Assembly (NCBI RefSeq): GCF_004305975.1
Contig: NZ_BHZI01000016.1
Coordinates: 1-37,396, forward strand
Direction of reading: 5' to 3'
Source of the DNA: Streptomyces otsuchiensis
Lineage (GTDB): Bacteria > Actinomycetota > Actinomycetes > Streptomycetales > Streptomycetaceae
DNA: 37,396 bases
Shown: positions 24,913-35,520 of the stretch, one piece after another
Layout of the letters: each line of letters opens with the position of its first letter
Numbering within the stretch: position 1 is the first letter of the stretch
Notes under the pieces: generated by a model
Told to the model about the DNA's origin: nothing
Database searches by the model: none
The model's input: only the letters and a program-made list of their open reading frames with translations
Made by a program: the position numbers and the translations under genes

Positions 24913-25124
24913 GACGGCACCACCTCGTGGTTCGGCTCACCTGGTCGGTCGGCCTCTCCATGGTGCGCGGTGCTCCGGAACCCCGCCAGCCGGGCGCGGT
25001 TCCCGACGGACGGGGCCGGGCCGGGCCGCCGACACAAGGCCCGGGGCATGGCGGCGGCCGGGGCAGCGAAGGCTGAGTGCCTTCGTCCGCCCCGGCCGTG
25101 CCGTGTCCGTCCGGCGGGTGCCGG

Positions 25125-26807
25125 TCAGCGCCGGGTGGCGTCGACCGCCTCACGGGGGCCGTCGGGGTCGTCGGAGACATCGGTGACATCGGCGGCCGGC
25201 TGCGGAGCGTGCTCGCCCGGCCGTCCGGCCACCGCCGCCGCGCCACCCGCATCGCCGCCACCACCGGCGGGTCCCGCGGCGGCCGGTTCGGCGCCGCGCA
25301 GCGGCACCTCCTTGATGAACCAGGCGACGGCGAAGGCCAGGACGGCGCAGCAGGCTCCGACGAAGAAGACCGAGGTCACCCCTGAGGTGACGGCCTCCTG
25401 GTACACCTGCCGGGCGCCCTCCGGGAGCGCGGCGAGCGAGGCGGCGTCCAGCTGGGCACCGCCCTCGCCGATCTCGATGCTCCCGGCGCCCCCGGCGCCT
25501 TCCCCGAGCGTGGCGGCGATCCGGGAGTTGAACAGCGAGCCGAGCGCTGCGATGCCGAAGGAGCCGCCGAGGGTGCGGGCGAGGGTGGCCGTGGAGGAGG
25601 CCACGCCCATGTCACGCAGCTCGACGCTGTTCTGCGGGATGAGCATGGTCAGCTGCATCAGGCAGCCCATGCCGCAGCCGAGGACGGCCATGAAGACGCC
25701 GGAGGTGACGCGGCTGGTGTCGGTGGTCATGGTGGACATCAGGAACAGCCCGGTGACCACCAGGGCACCGCCGGCGATCGGGAACACCCGGTAGCGGCCG
25801 GTGCGGGTGGTGGCGCGGCCGACGAGCAGGGAGACGATCATCATCGACAGCAGCATGGGCAGCAGCTGCATGCCGGAGTTGGTCGCCGAGGCGCCCTGGA
25901 CCGCCTGCTGGAAGACCGGCAGGAAGATCATGGAGCCGAACATCACGATGCCCAGCAGGAAGCCGATCCCCACGGCGATCGAGAAGTTGGCGTTGCGGAA
26001 GAGCCCCAGCGGCAGCAGCGGCTCGGCGATGCGCCGTTCCGCGACGATGAAGAGGGCGAGGGTCGCCAGCCCGAGGGCACCCAGGCCGATGATGACCGGG
26101 GAGAGCCAGGCGTACTCCGAGCCGCCCCAGGTGGTCACCAGGACGAGCGAGGTGATCGAGACGACCAGCAGGACGGCGCCGACGTAGTCGATGCGGGCGG
26201 TGCTGCGCCGCTTCGGCAGGTGGAGGACGGTGGCGACCATGGCCAGGGCGACCGCGCCGAGCGGCACATTGATGTAGAACGCCCAGCGCCAGCCGAGGTG
26301 GTCGGTGATGGCTCCGCCGAGGAGGGGGCCGCCGATCATCGCGACGGCCATGATGCTGGCGAACATGCCCTGGTAGCGGCCGCGCTCCCGCGGCGGGACC
26401 AGCTCGCCGATGATGGCCATGACGCCGACCAGCAGTCCGCCGGCGCCCAGGCCCTGGAGGGCGCGGAAACCGATCAGCTGGCCCATGGTCTGCGCGGCGC
26501 CGGAGGTGACCGAGCCGGCCACGAAGATCACGATCGCGGTGAGGAAGATGCCCTTGCGGCCGTAGAGGTCGCCGAGCTTGCCCCAGATCGGGGTGGAGGC
26601 GGCGGTGGCCAGGGTGTAGGCGGTGACCACCCAGGAGAGGTGGGCGAGTCCGCCGAGGTCGCCCACTATGGTCGGCATCGCGGTGGCGATGATCATGTTG
26701 TCCAGCATCGCCAGCAGCGCTGAGATCATCAGGGCCACGAGAACGATCCGGATGCCGCGAGGGCGTTTGCCGTCTGCCCGCTGAGGGGTTTCGGTCTGCT
26801 GGCTCAC
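25125..26807 (-). CDS. MFS drug exporter, EmrB/QacA (DHA2) type
   Basis: A 560-residue transporter with 14 predicted membrane helices, the DHA2 signature. It shows motif A-like GKLGDLYGRKGIF after helix 2, WRWAFYINVPLG between helices 5 and 6, and a periplasmic loop near the end containing EIGEGGAQLDAASLAALPEGARQVY. The C-terminal tail is Gly/Ala/Asp-rich and cytoplasmic. Such pumps export lipophilic drugs by proton antiport; the substrate is unknown. The start is GTG 26807 with GGGAG 4 nt upstream. It is divergent from a TetR gene and almost certainly controlled by it through two matching operators at 26838-26903. Confidence 0.95.
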   Translation of the reverse strand: MSQQTETPQRADGKRPRGIRIVLVALMISALLAMLDNMIIATAMPTIVGDLGGLAHLSWVVTAYTLATAASTPIWGKLGDLYGRKGIFLTAIVIFVAGSVTSGAAQTMGQLIGFRALQGLGAGGLLVGVMAIIGELVPPRERGRYQGMFASIMAVAMIGGPLLGGAITDHLGWRWAFYINVPLGAVALAMVATVLHLPKRRSTARIDYVGAVLLVVSITSLVLVTTWGGSEYAWLSPVIIGLGALGLATLALFIVAERRIAEPLLPLGLFRNANFSIAVGIGFLLGIVMFGSMIFLPVFQQAVQGASATNSGMQLLPMLLSMMIVSLLVGRATTRTGRYRVFPIAGGALVVTGLFLMSTMTTDTSRVTSGVFMAVLGCGMGCLMQLTMLIPQNSVELRDMGVASSTATLARTLGGSFGIAALGSLFNSRIAATLGEGAGGAGSIEIGEGGAQLDAASLAALPEGARQVYQEAVTSGVTSVFFVGACCAVLAFAVAWFIKEVPLRGAEPAAAGPAGGGGDAGGAAAVAGRPGEHAPQPAADVTDVSDDPDGPREAVDATRR

Positions 26808-26837
26808 TGCGCTCCCACCGGGGTGATCGGTCCACTT

Positions 26838-26903
26838 ACTTGCCGACCGGCTAGTTCAGGTACAGTATCGCAAGCTACGGCAGCCACTTGCCGGGCGTCA
26901 AGT
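26838..26903. promoter_or_regulatory. Divergent promoters with two matching TetR operators
   Basis: Two 18-bp inverted repeats, ACTTGCCGACCGGCTAGT (26838-26855) and ACTTGCCGGGCGTCAAGT (26886-26903), each with 7 of 9 symmetric pairs, lie 48 bp apart. The first overlaps the -35 of a plus promoter (TTGCCG 26840-26845, 17 bp, CAGTAT 26863-26868) for the TetR gene. The second overlaps the -35 of a minus promoter (TTGACG, plus-strand 26896-26901, 17 bp, GTAGCT 26873-26878) for the exporter. Each promoter thus has its own site. Elements are seen; binding is inferred. Confidence 0.7.
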
Positions 26904-26984
26904 CAGTTTGTTGAGCCGCACGCCCCGCCGGACCGGACCACCGGACCGGACTACCGGGGCGGGCGCCGAAGGGACGAGGACAGC

Positions 26985-27578
26985 ATGAGCGGCACGGGCG
27001 GCGGCGCACGCGGAGCGCGCCGGGGCAACACCCGCCGGCGCATCCAGGAGGTGGCGCTGCGGCAGTTCTCCGAGCAGGGCTACGACAAGACCTCCCTGCG
27101 CGAGATCGCCGAGGAACTCGACGTCACCAAGGCCGCGCTGTACTACCACTTCAAGACCAAGGAGGACCTCCTCGTCGCCATCTACGACGAGGAGACCCGT
27201 CCGATCGACGAGCTGCTGGCGTGGGCGGGCGAGCAGCCGCCCACGCTGGAGAACAAGCGGGAGATGCTGCGGCGCTACAGCGTGGCGCTGGAGGCCGCCG
27301 GGCCGATGTTCCGCTTCATGCACGAGAACCAGGGAAGCCTGCGCGGCTTCCGGCTGGCCGAACGCTTCCAGGACCGGGTCAGGACGCTCGGCCGGCTGAT
27401 CGTGCCGCCGCCTGCCGAGCTGATCGACCGCGTCCGGGGACTCGGCGCGCTCTACACGATGCACGCGGGCATCTTCAAAGCCACCCAGTACCTCGACGGC
27501 GACCCCGAGGAGAAGCGGCTGGCCGTGCTCCAGGTCGCCGACGAGCTGGTGACCGCCGCACACCACGACCCCGCCTGA
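26985..27578 (+). CDS. TetR-family transcriptional regulator of the MFS exporter
   Basis: A 197-residue TetR protein. The DNA-binding domain is at about 15-65: NTRRRIQEVALRQFSEQGYDKTSLREIAEELDVTKAALYYHF, with the KTKEDLL turn at its end. The remaining helices form the ligand-binding and dimer domain, including MFRFMHENQGSLRG. The start is ATG 26985 with GAGGA 4 nt upstream. Divergent placement beside an EmrB/QacA pump plus two TetR-type operators makes it the local repressor, released by the pump's substrate. It converges with clpC, with a strong terminator hairpin between the genes. Confidence 0.93.
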   Translation: MSGTGGGARGARRGNTRRRIQEVALRQFSEQGYDKTSLREIAEELDVTKAALYYHFKTKEDLLVAIYDEETRPIDELLAWAGEQPPTLENKREMLRRYSVALEAAGPMFRFMHENQGSLRGFRLAERFQDRVRTLGRLIVPPPAELIDRVRGLGALYTMHAGIFKATQYLDGDPEEKRLAVLQVADELVTAAHHDPA

Positions 27579-27629
27579 CGCGCGCACCGCCCGGCCCGGT
27601 GGCGGCCCGGTCCGGTCTCCTTCACACAC

Positions 27630-27677
27630 ACGACCGCGCCCCCGCCGCCTCTGTCGAGGCGGCGGGGGCGCGGTCGT
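27630..27677. terminator. Bidirectional terminator between tetR and clpC
   Basis: A perfect 21-bp stem (27630-27650 with 27657-27677) encloses a 6-nt loop (CTGTCG). It lies between the convergent TetR and clpC genes and can serve both. Confidence 0.85.
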
Positions 27678-27706
27678 CAGGTGCCGCTGTCAGCCGTTCG
27701 GCGCTG

Positions 27707-30232
<2,526 letters not shown>

Positions 30233-30799
30233 CGTTAATCGCTCCTCAGAGCGGTCAGTCAGTAAGGGGTCGGTCCCCTCTCTGTCCTTCCGCAGCTTAG
30301 TCCCGCGGCCCGGGACCGCTCATTCCAACTGCCGACACCGGTCCGAATCGCCGAAGCGCCGGATCAGCGCAGCCGACAACGGCCCTCCTGCCCCGAACAG
30401 CCGACAACAGTTCAACCGGATAGTGAGAGACGATGTTCCCGCAGATCGGGAGAATCCACCGGACAGGGCTTACGCCGAGGGCGAACAACGCTGTCCACCG
30501 TGCCGGTCGGATACCCGTGATCCTGCCGGGACCGCCCCCTCTTCACTAGCGGCTTCCTACCCGTCCAGGCTGTCACTCCATGCAGCCCGCTCCCACAACA
30601 TCCGCTACCGGCGAACACCGGCAACCGACAATCGGCGGGACACGCGGGAGCCGTACCCACCCCGGACGCCTCTTCCGGCACCCGGCGGCCACCATCACCC
30701 GACCGGCGCAGGGAACGACACGGGGAGGCGGACCCGCACACTGGGCCGCACCCTGTCAACCGAGCGTAACCCTTGAGGTGCGGCGCAGTTGATCCGGGC
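30233..30799. other. Upstream region of clpC, 567 bp without a gene
   Basis: Besides the ClgR box, it holds a possible proximal promoter on the minus strand (TGAGCG, 17 bp, TAAGCT at plus 30294-30299). The spacer of this promoter is an inverted repeat, GTCCCG-N5-CGGGAC (30300-30316). The direct repeat AGCCGACAAC occurs twice around 30370-30410. No ORF here looks real. Confidence 0.45.
30420..30486 (-). promoter_or_regulatory. ClgR-type box and possible activated promoter of clpC
   Basis: Read on the minus strand, GTTCGC-CCTCG-GCG lies at 30486-30473 and matches the GTTCGC-N5-GCG motif described for ClgR in Streptomyces. A -10-like CACTAT (plus 30420-30425) would place the start near 30412 and the box near -66, a good activator position. 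The leader would be about 180 nt. The motif is seen; use is inferred. Confidence 0.6.
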
Positions 30800-31327
30800 A
30801 TGACGTTGAGGATTCCCCAGCCCAGGCCGGCCGCGGACGTCGGCGAGGCGGGGCACTGGGACGCACTGGAGATGCCGGAGGCGGCGGGGCGCGCCGTCCT
30901 GGCGCGGCCGGGGGTCCATGACGGCCCGGCACTGCTGACGGCGCCCGGCCGGATGGCGCTGCTGCTGCCCGAGGGCAGCGCGGAGGAGGTTCCGGGGCTC
31001 CTGGCGTGGCTGGAGTGGGACGGCGTGGACCTCGGGCTCGTCCCTCGCGTCGCCTGGGCGCCCACGGCGCGAGCGGACCCCCGCATCCCCCGGAGGGCCG
31101 ACCAGCGATGGGTTCGGCCCCCCGGACACGGAACGGGGTCGTCCGCCGCCGCACACACCGGGGCCGATCTGGCCCGGCTGGTGGGCGTCGCCGCGTCCGA
31201 ATGCCTGCGAACGCGATTCGACCGGACCGCCGTCGAGGACGGCCCGCGTCGGCAGTCTCAGGCGGACGCCTTTTCGTATGCCTCGCGAATGTTGGCGGGA
31301 ACGCGGCCACGGTCATTCACGTCGTAA
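30800..31327 (+). CDS. Hypothetical protein between clpC and lsr2
   Basis: 175 residues. The N-terminal 85 residues look conserved and protein-like: PAADVGEAGHWDALEMPEAAGRAVLARPG ... GPALLTAPGRMALLLPEGSAEEVPGLLAWLEWDGVDLGLV. The HWDALEMP and LLPEG pattern resembles a family of Streptomyces proteins sometimes annotated as related to the primase/polymerase N-terminal domain; I hold this loosely. The C-terminal third is Arg-rich, and the last 70 bp run antisense to the end of lsr2, so that part may be read-through sequence. ATG 30800 has only a weak GGG nearby. A hypothetical gene at this position is usual in Streptomyces. Confidence 0.55.
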   Translation: MTLRIPQPRPAADVGEAGHWDALEMPEAAGRAVLARPGVHDGPALLTAPGRMALLLPEGSAEEVPGLLAWLEWDGVDLGLVPRVAWAPTARADPRIPRRADQRWVRPPGHGTGSSAAAHTGADLARLVGVAASECLRTRFDRTAVEDGPRRQSQADAFSYASRMLAGTRPRSFTS

Positions 31328-31590
31328 CCGTTCTCCTTGGCCCAGGCGCGAATCTTCGCGGTGTCCGGACCACCGGCGGCGGCACGGCCACCACGGGCGC
31401 CACGAGCGGCACGGCCACCGCCGCGACGACCGGCCTTGAGGTAAGGCTCCAGGGAGTCACGGAGCTTTTTGGCGTTCTCCTCGTTGAGGTCGATCTCGTA
31501 GGACTTGCCGTCGATCGCGAACGAAACGGTCTCGCTCGCGTCGCCGCCGTCGATGTCATCGAGGAGAAGGACCTGAACCTTCTGTGCCAC
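31258..31590 (-). CDS. lsr2: Nucleoid-associated xenogeneic silencer Lsr2
   Basis: A 110-residue Lsr2, the actinobacterial H-NS-like protein that binds AT-rich DNA, bridges it and silences horizontally acquired genes. The N-terminal oligomerisation domain begins AQKVQVLLLDDIDGG and contains AIDGKSYEIDLNEENAKKL. A basic Gly/Arg-rich linker follows. The C-terminal DNA-binding domain carries IRAWAKENGYDVNDRGRVP, in which RGR inserts into the minor groove. The start is GTG 31590 with GAGGAG 7 nt upstream; an upstream in-frame codon at 31605 would lie before this site and is rejected. Its upstream region is unusually AT-rich, so autoregulation is plausible. Confidence 0.98.
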   Translation of the reverse strand: MAQKVQVLLLDDIDGGDASETVSFAIDGKSYEIDLNEENAKKLRDSLEPYLKAGRRGGGRAARGARGGRAAAGGPDTAKIRAWAKENGYDVNDRGRVPANIREAYEKASA

Positions 31591-31759
31591 CGGGCTACTC
31601 CTCATTCTTTGCTCGCCGAATGTTTTGTGCTGCGTGCGTAATCAAACCGCCCTTCCGGGAAAAACACAAACCCTGGGCTGTCTTTGGGACAGCCATCTCG
31701 CCCGACAGCTCGGGACGATTCGGGCATAGCCCCCCAGAAAAAAATGTGCGGGTTGACAG
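31591..31759 (-). promoter_or_regulatory. AT-rich lsr2 upstream region
   Basis: This gap holds A- and T-runs that are rare in the window (AAAAAAA near 31738, GGGAAAAACACAAA near 31658, CATTC/TTTT near the gene). A possible minus-strand promoter reads TTGTGT, 17 bp, TTTGAT. A CTGTC...GACAG hairpin is near 31678-31694. Lsr2 favours such DNA, so self-binding is likely, but this is inference. Confidence 0.45.
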
Positions 31760-32272
31760 TCAGAGCACCAACAGCATGCGACTGTTACCCAAGGTGTTGG
31801 GTTTCACGCGTTCCAGGTCCAGGAACTCGGCAACACCTTCATCATAGGAGTGCAGCAGCTCGCTGTAGATGTCCCCGTCCACCGGCGTATCACCGATCTC
31901 CTGGAAGCCGTGACGGCCGAAGAAGCCCACTTCGAAGGTGAGGCAGAAAATACGCCTGACGCCGAGCCAGCGCGCGGTGCTCAGCAGCTTCTCCAGCAGG
32001 CGGTGACCGACTCCCTGACCGCGCAGTGACGGATCGACCGCGAGAGTGCGCACCTCCGCGAGGTCCTCCCACATCACGTGGAGGGCGCCGCACGCCACGA
32101 CGGCGGCGTCGTGATCCCGCTCGGCGACCCAGAACTCCTGAATGTCCTCGTAAAGAGTGACCGTGGGCTTGTTCAGGAGGATGCGTTCACTCGCGTAGGA
32201 GTCGACCAGCCGGCGCACTGCGGGAACATCGGCCGTGCGGGCCCGGCGTATCGTGATTTCCGAGGCGTTCAC
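31760..32272 (-). CDS. Amino-acid N-acetyltransferase (N-acetylglutamate synthase-like GNAT)
   Basis: A 170-residue GNAT protein resembling the short N-acetylglutamate synthase of mycobacteria (first step of arginine synthesis). Visible: ITIRRARTADVPAVRRLVDSY at the N terminus, substrate-side FWVAERDHDAAVVACGALHVMWEDLAEVRTLAVDPSLRGQGVG with the acetyl-CoA loop RGQGVG, and LGVRRIFCLTFEVGFFGRHGFQEI. The C terminus (SYDEGVAEFLDLERVKPNTLGNSRML) matches this subgroup. It acts in the cytoplasm. GTG 32272 lies 7 nt after a TAGCCT -10 box (minus strand, 32280-32285) with no binding site, so it is probably leaderless. The promoter fits into the 16-bp gap after the BlaI gene. Confidence 0.88.
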   Translation of the reverse strand: MNASEITIRRARTADVPAVRRLVDSYASERILLNKPTVTLYEDIQEFWVAERDHDAAVVACGALHVMWEDLAEVRTLAVDPSLRGQGVGHRLLEKLLSTARWLGVRRIFCLTFEVGFFGRHGFQEIGDTPVDGDIYSELLHSYDEGVAEFLDLERVKPNTLGNSRMLLVL

Positions 32273-32288
32273 GCGGGCGAGGCTACCG

Positions 32289-32777
32289 TCAGGCCGCCGG
32301 GGTATTGCCCTCAGGTCCGTCTGCCGAGACCTCGGGGTCCCCTTCCGGCCCCGGGGCCGGTGCGGGGCCTGGGTCGGCCTCCGGGCCGGTGCCCGCCGAC
32401 TCGGCGAGGGTGATCCCCGGGATGTCGAGCACACGGAGGGCGTCCCGCAATGCGGGGATCTGCTCGGGCGACATCATCGAGAAGAATGCGACCAGCGCGG
32501 CGGCGGGGTTGTCACTCGCGGACCACGCCTCGTTCATGAGCGCCGCGGAGTACGCGGCGCGGGTGGAGACCGCCTCATAGCGATAGGCGCGGCCCTCCTG
32601 GGCTCGGCGCACCCAGCCCTTGCGGTGCAGATTGTCGAGCACCGTCATGACCGTCGTATACGCGATCGAACGGTCCCGCTGAAGGTCCTCCAGAACCTCG
32701 CGTACCGTTACCGGCCGGTTTCTCTCCCATACGCGCGTCATCACGACGTCTTCGAGTTCTCCGAGTCGGCGGGGCAC
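32289..32777 (-). CDS. BlaI/MecI-family transcriptional regulator
   Basis: A 162-residue protein. The N-terminal winged helix of the BlaI/MecI/CopY family is clear: RRLGELEDVVMTRVWERNRPVTVREVLEDL, IAYTTVMTVLDNLHRKGWV, then the wing EGRAYRYEAV. A helical dimer part follows (ALVAFFSMMSPEQIPALRDALR). The C-terminal 35 residues are a Pro/Gly/Ala/Glu-rich tail. No BlaR-type membrane protease is encoded next to it, so the signal is unknown. GTG 32777 lies 6 nt after the -10 box TATCCT (minus strand, 32784-32789), indicating a leaderless transcript. It is followed closely by the N-acetyltransferase gene. Confidence 0.93.
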   Translation of the reverse strand: MPRRLGELEDVVMTRVWERNRPVTVREVLEDLQRDRSIAYTTVMTVLDNLHRKGWVRRAQEGRAYRYEAVSTRAAYSAALMNEAWSASDNPAAALVAFFSMMSPEQIPALRDALRVLDIPGITLAESAGTGPEADPGPAPAPGPEGDPEVSADGPEGNTPAA

Positions 32778-32942
32778 GCCTGAAGGATAGCGCGAAATGT
32801 CCGATCTGCCGGGATGGGTGCCGCGGCGGGGGCCGGGAGCAGAAACCCGGCCACGGGCGCCCCGGAGCGGGCGCGGGAGAACCGGACCCGGCGGCACGGC
32901 ACCCGCGTCCGGGGAGCCGGGCCGTGGGGCCGGGAGGGGGTG

Positions 32943-33134
32943 TCAGCCGGCGCGACCCTCGCGGGCCTCGACGCGGGCCTCGACACGGGCGGCGCTCGCG
33001 GCGGCCATGGCGTCCGCGGCGGCGTCTTCCTTGTACTTGTTGGCGCCGCCCTGCGAGCGGACCATCGTCACGATCAGGCAGGTGAAGGCGACGGCCATGA
33101 CGGTGGGGGGAAAGAGTGCGATGACGTAGTCCAC
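32943..33134 (-). CDS. Small single-pass membrane protein
   Basis: 63 residues: an N-terminal membrane helix (about 3-25, YVIALFPPTVMAVAFTCLIVTMV), then a basic/polar stretch (RSQGGANKYKED) and an Ala/Glu/Arg-rich amphipathic helix. I recognise no function; small proteins of this type are conserved beside coaX-lsr2 in Streptomyces. GTG 33134 has AAGGAG about 9 nt upstream. Transcribed in the same direction as its neighbours. Confidence 0.75.
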   Translation of the reverse strand: MDYVIALFPPTVMAVAFTCLIVTMVRSQGGANKYKEDAAADAMAAASAARVEARVEAREGRAG

Positions 33135-33195
33135 GGTCTCCGGCTCCTTGGGTGGGCGCCCGGGCCCGCCCGGGCACTCCCCAGCGTATCGGGAC

Positions 33196-33378
33196 CTATT
33201 CGGTGGCTTCGTCGGGGGGCGGGGGGCTCTGCGGCGCGGGGCGTTTGCGGCGGAAGACGTCCGCCGGAGTCGGGACGGGACGACCCGGGGCGGGATTCCC
33301 GCCGGACCGCCGGGAGTCGTCGCGCCCCCGGCGCCGTGCGTTCTCCTGCTCGCCGTTCTCGGCGTCTGACATACGCAT
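33196..33378 (-). CDS. Small disordered basic protein
   Basis: 60 residues, rich in Arg, Pro, Asp and Glu with no hydrophobic core (MRMSDAENGEQENARRRGRD ... PVPTPADVFRRKRPAPQ). I do not recognise it. Support for being real: ATG 33378 lies exactly 6 nt after a good -10 hexamer TAATCT (minus strand, 33385-33390), the layout shared by several leaderless genes here, and the frame keeps actinobacterial codon bias. It could also be a chance frame in GC-rich DNA. Confidence 0.5.
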   Translation of the reverse strand: MRMSDAENGEQENARRRGRDDSRRSGGNPAPGRPVPTPADVFRRKRPAPQSPPPPDEATE

Positions 33379-33655
33379 GCGACGAGATTAGCCGCTAAAC
33401 GGACAATTCACAGAAGATGCGGGTCACCGTGTGTCCGCGCCGGGCCACACCGGCGCGCCGGACACCGCCGAGCACCGGCGGACAGTGGGCCGCGCCTGAC
33501 CTCGGCGAAGGCTTTCACCGAACGGGCCCGTCCCCGGATTGCGCCGAACGGGTGGCGGGAAACACGCCGGCCCCGAACCGGATTTCCCGCCAGTCCGCCC
33601 CGCGCGGCGAACGCCGGGCCGATCGCCGTCCTTCGTGGTGAGCGGTACGGCGCGC

Positions 33656-34452
<797 letters not shown>

Positions 34453-34453
<1 letters not shown>

Positions 34454-35520
34454 CAGTCGCGCTCCCGGGACCGAAGGTCCAGCCCGACGTCGAGGATGGG
34501 CGACGAATGGGTGAGCGCGCCCACCGCCAGGAAGTCCACGCCGGTCTCCCCGTAGGCCCGTGCGTTCTCCAGCGTCAGCCGCCCCGAGGACTCCAGCCGG
34601 GCGCGGCCGGCGACCAGCGCGACCGCCTCCCGGGTCTCCTCGGGCGAGAAGTTGTCCAGCAGCAGCAGGTCGGCGCCCGCCTCCAGCACGGGCTCGATCT
34701 GGTCGAGCCGGTCCACCTCGACCTCGATCGGCAGGTCCGGTGTGCCCCAGGCCGCCAGCTCGGCGCGGACGGCGGTGAACGCCTCGGCGACCCCGCCGGC
34801 GGCGACCACGTGGTTGTCCTTGATCAGCGCCGCGTCGGACAGCGACATCCGGTGGTTGGCGCCGCCACCGCAGCGCACCGCGTACTTCTCCAGCGCGCGC
34901 AGACCCGGCGTCGTCTTCCGGGTGTCGCGGACCGTCGCCCCGGTGTCGCGCAGCACGTCGGCCCAGGCGCGGGTCGTGGTGGCGACGCCGGAGAGCCGGC
35001 AGAGCAGGTTGAGGGCGGTGCGCTCTCCGGTCAGCAGGTCCCGGGTGCGGCCGGTGACCGACAGCACCACCTGGCCCGCCTCGACCCGGTCTCCGTCCTC
35101 GACGTGCCGCTCGACCTCCATGTCGTCGGTGGCCACCACCGACAGCACCGCCTCGGCGACCCGCAGCCCGGCGACGGTCCCGGCCTCGCGGGCGGTGAAG
35201 TCGGCGGTCGCCACGGCCTCGTCCGGGACGGTGGCGTTGGTGGTGACGTCGGGGCCCTGGTCGAGGTCCTCGGCCAGCGCCAGGTGGGCGATGTCCTCGA
35301 CGGCGACCGGGTCGAGCCCGGCAGCCTCCAGCAGACCGGCCAGCTCGGCGTCGAGTCCGCAGACCACGTCCAGGTGGCCGGCGCCGTCCCCGGCGCAGCC
35401 GGAGCCGTCGGCGGAGCAGCCGCAGCCGGGCGTCTCCGCGTCGGCGCCCGGCCCGGAGGCGGCCGGCAGCAGGTTGAGGACGGCCGGCTCGGGCCGGTGA
35501 TCGGGGCTGGCGGTGGTCAT
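34453..35520 (-). CDS. nadC: Nicotinate-nucleotide pyrophosphorylase (carboxylating)
   Basis: A 355-residue quinolinate phosphoribosyltransferase that converts quinolinate and PRPP to nicotinate mononucleotide. The catalytic domain starts near residue 60 (LEAAGLDPVAVEDIAHLALAEDL). Key motifs: ERTALNLLCRLSGVAT, RDTRKTTPGLRALEKYAV, GGGANHRMSLSDAALIKDNH, VEVDRLDQ, and LDNFSPEETREAV. The first 60 residues are an extra segment with four Cys in a Gly-rich run (PGCGCSADGSGC, VVCGLDAE), not part of the catalytic fold. ATG 35520 overlaps the nadB stop as ATGA. The gene lies between nadB and coaX in one coupled operon. Confidence 0.97.

Noticed and set aside
31720-31760. T-run after the N-acetyltransferase stop as an intrinsic terminator
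   Set aside because: No stable GC stem precedes the run; only a 4-bp arm was found, so I describe it as AT-rich lsr2 upstream DNA instead.
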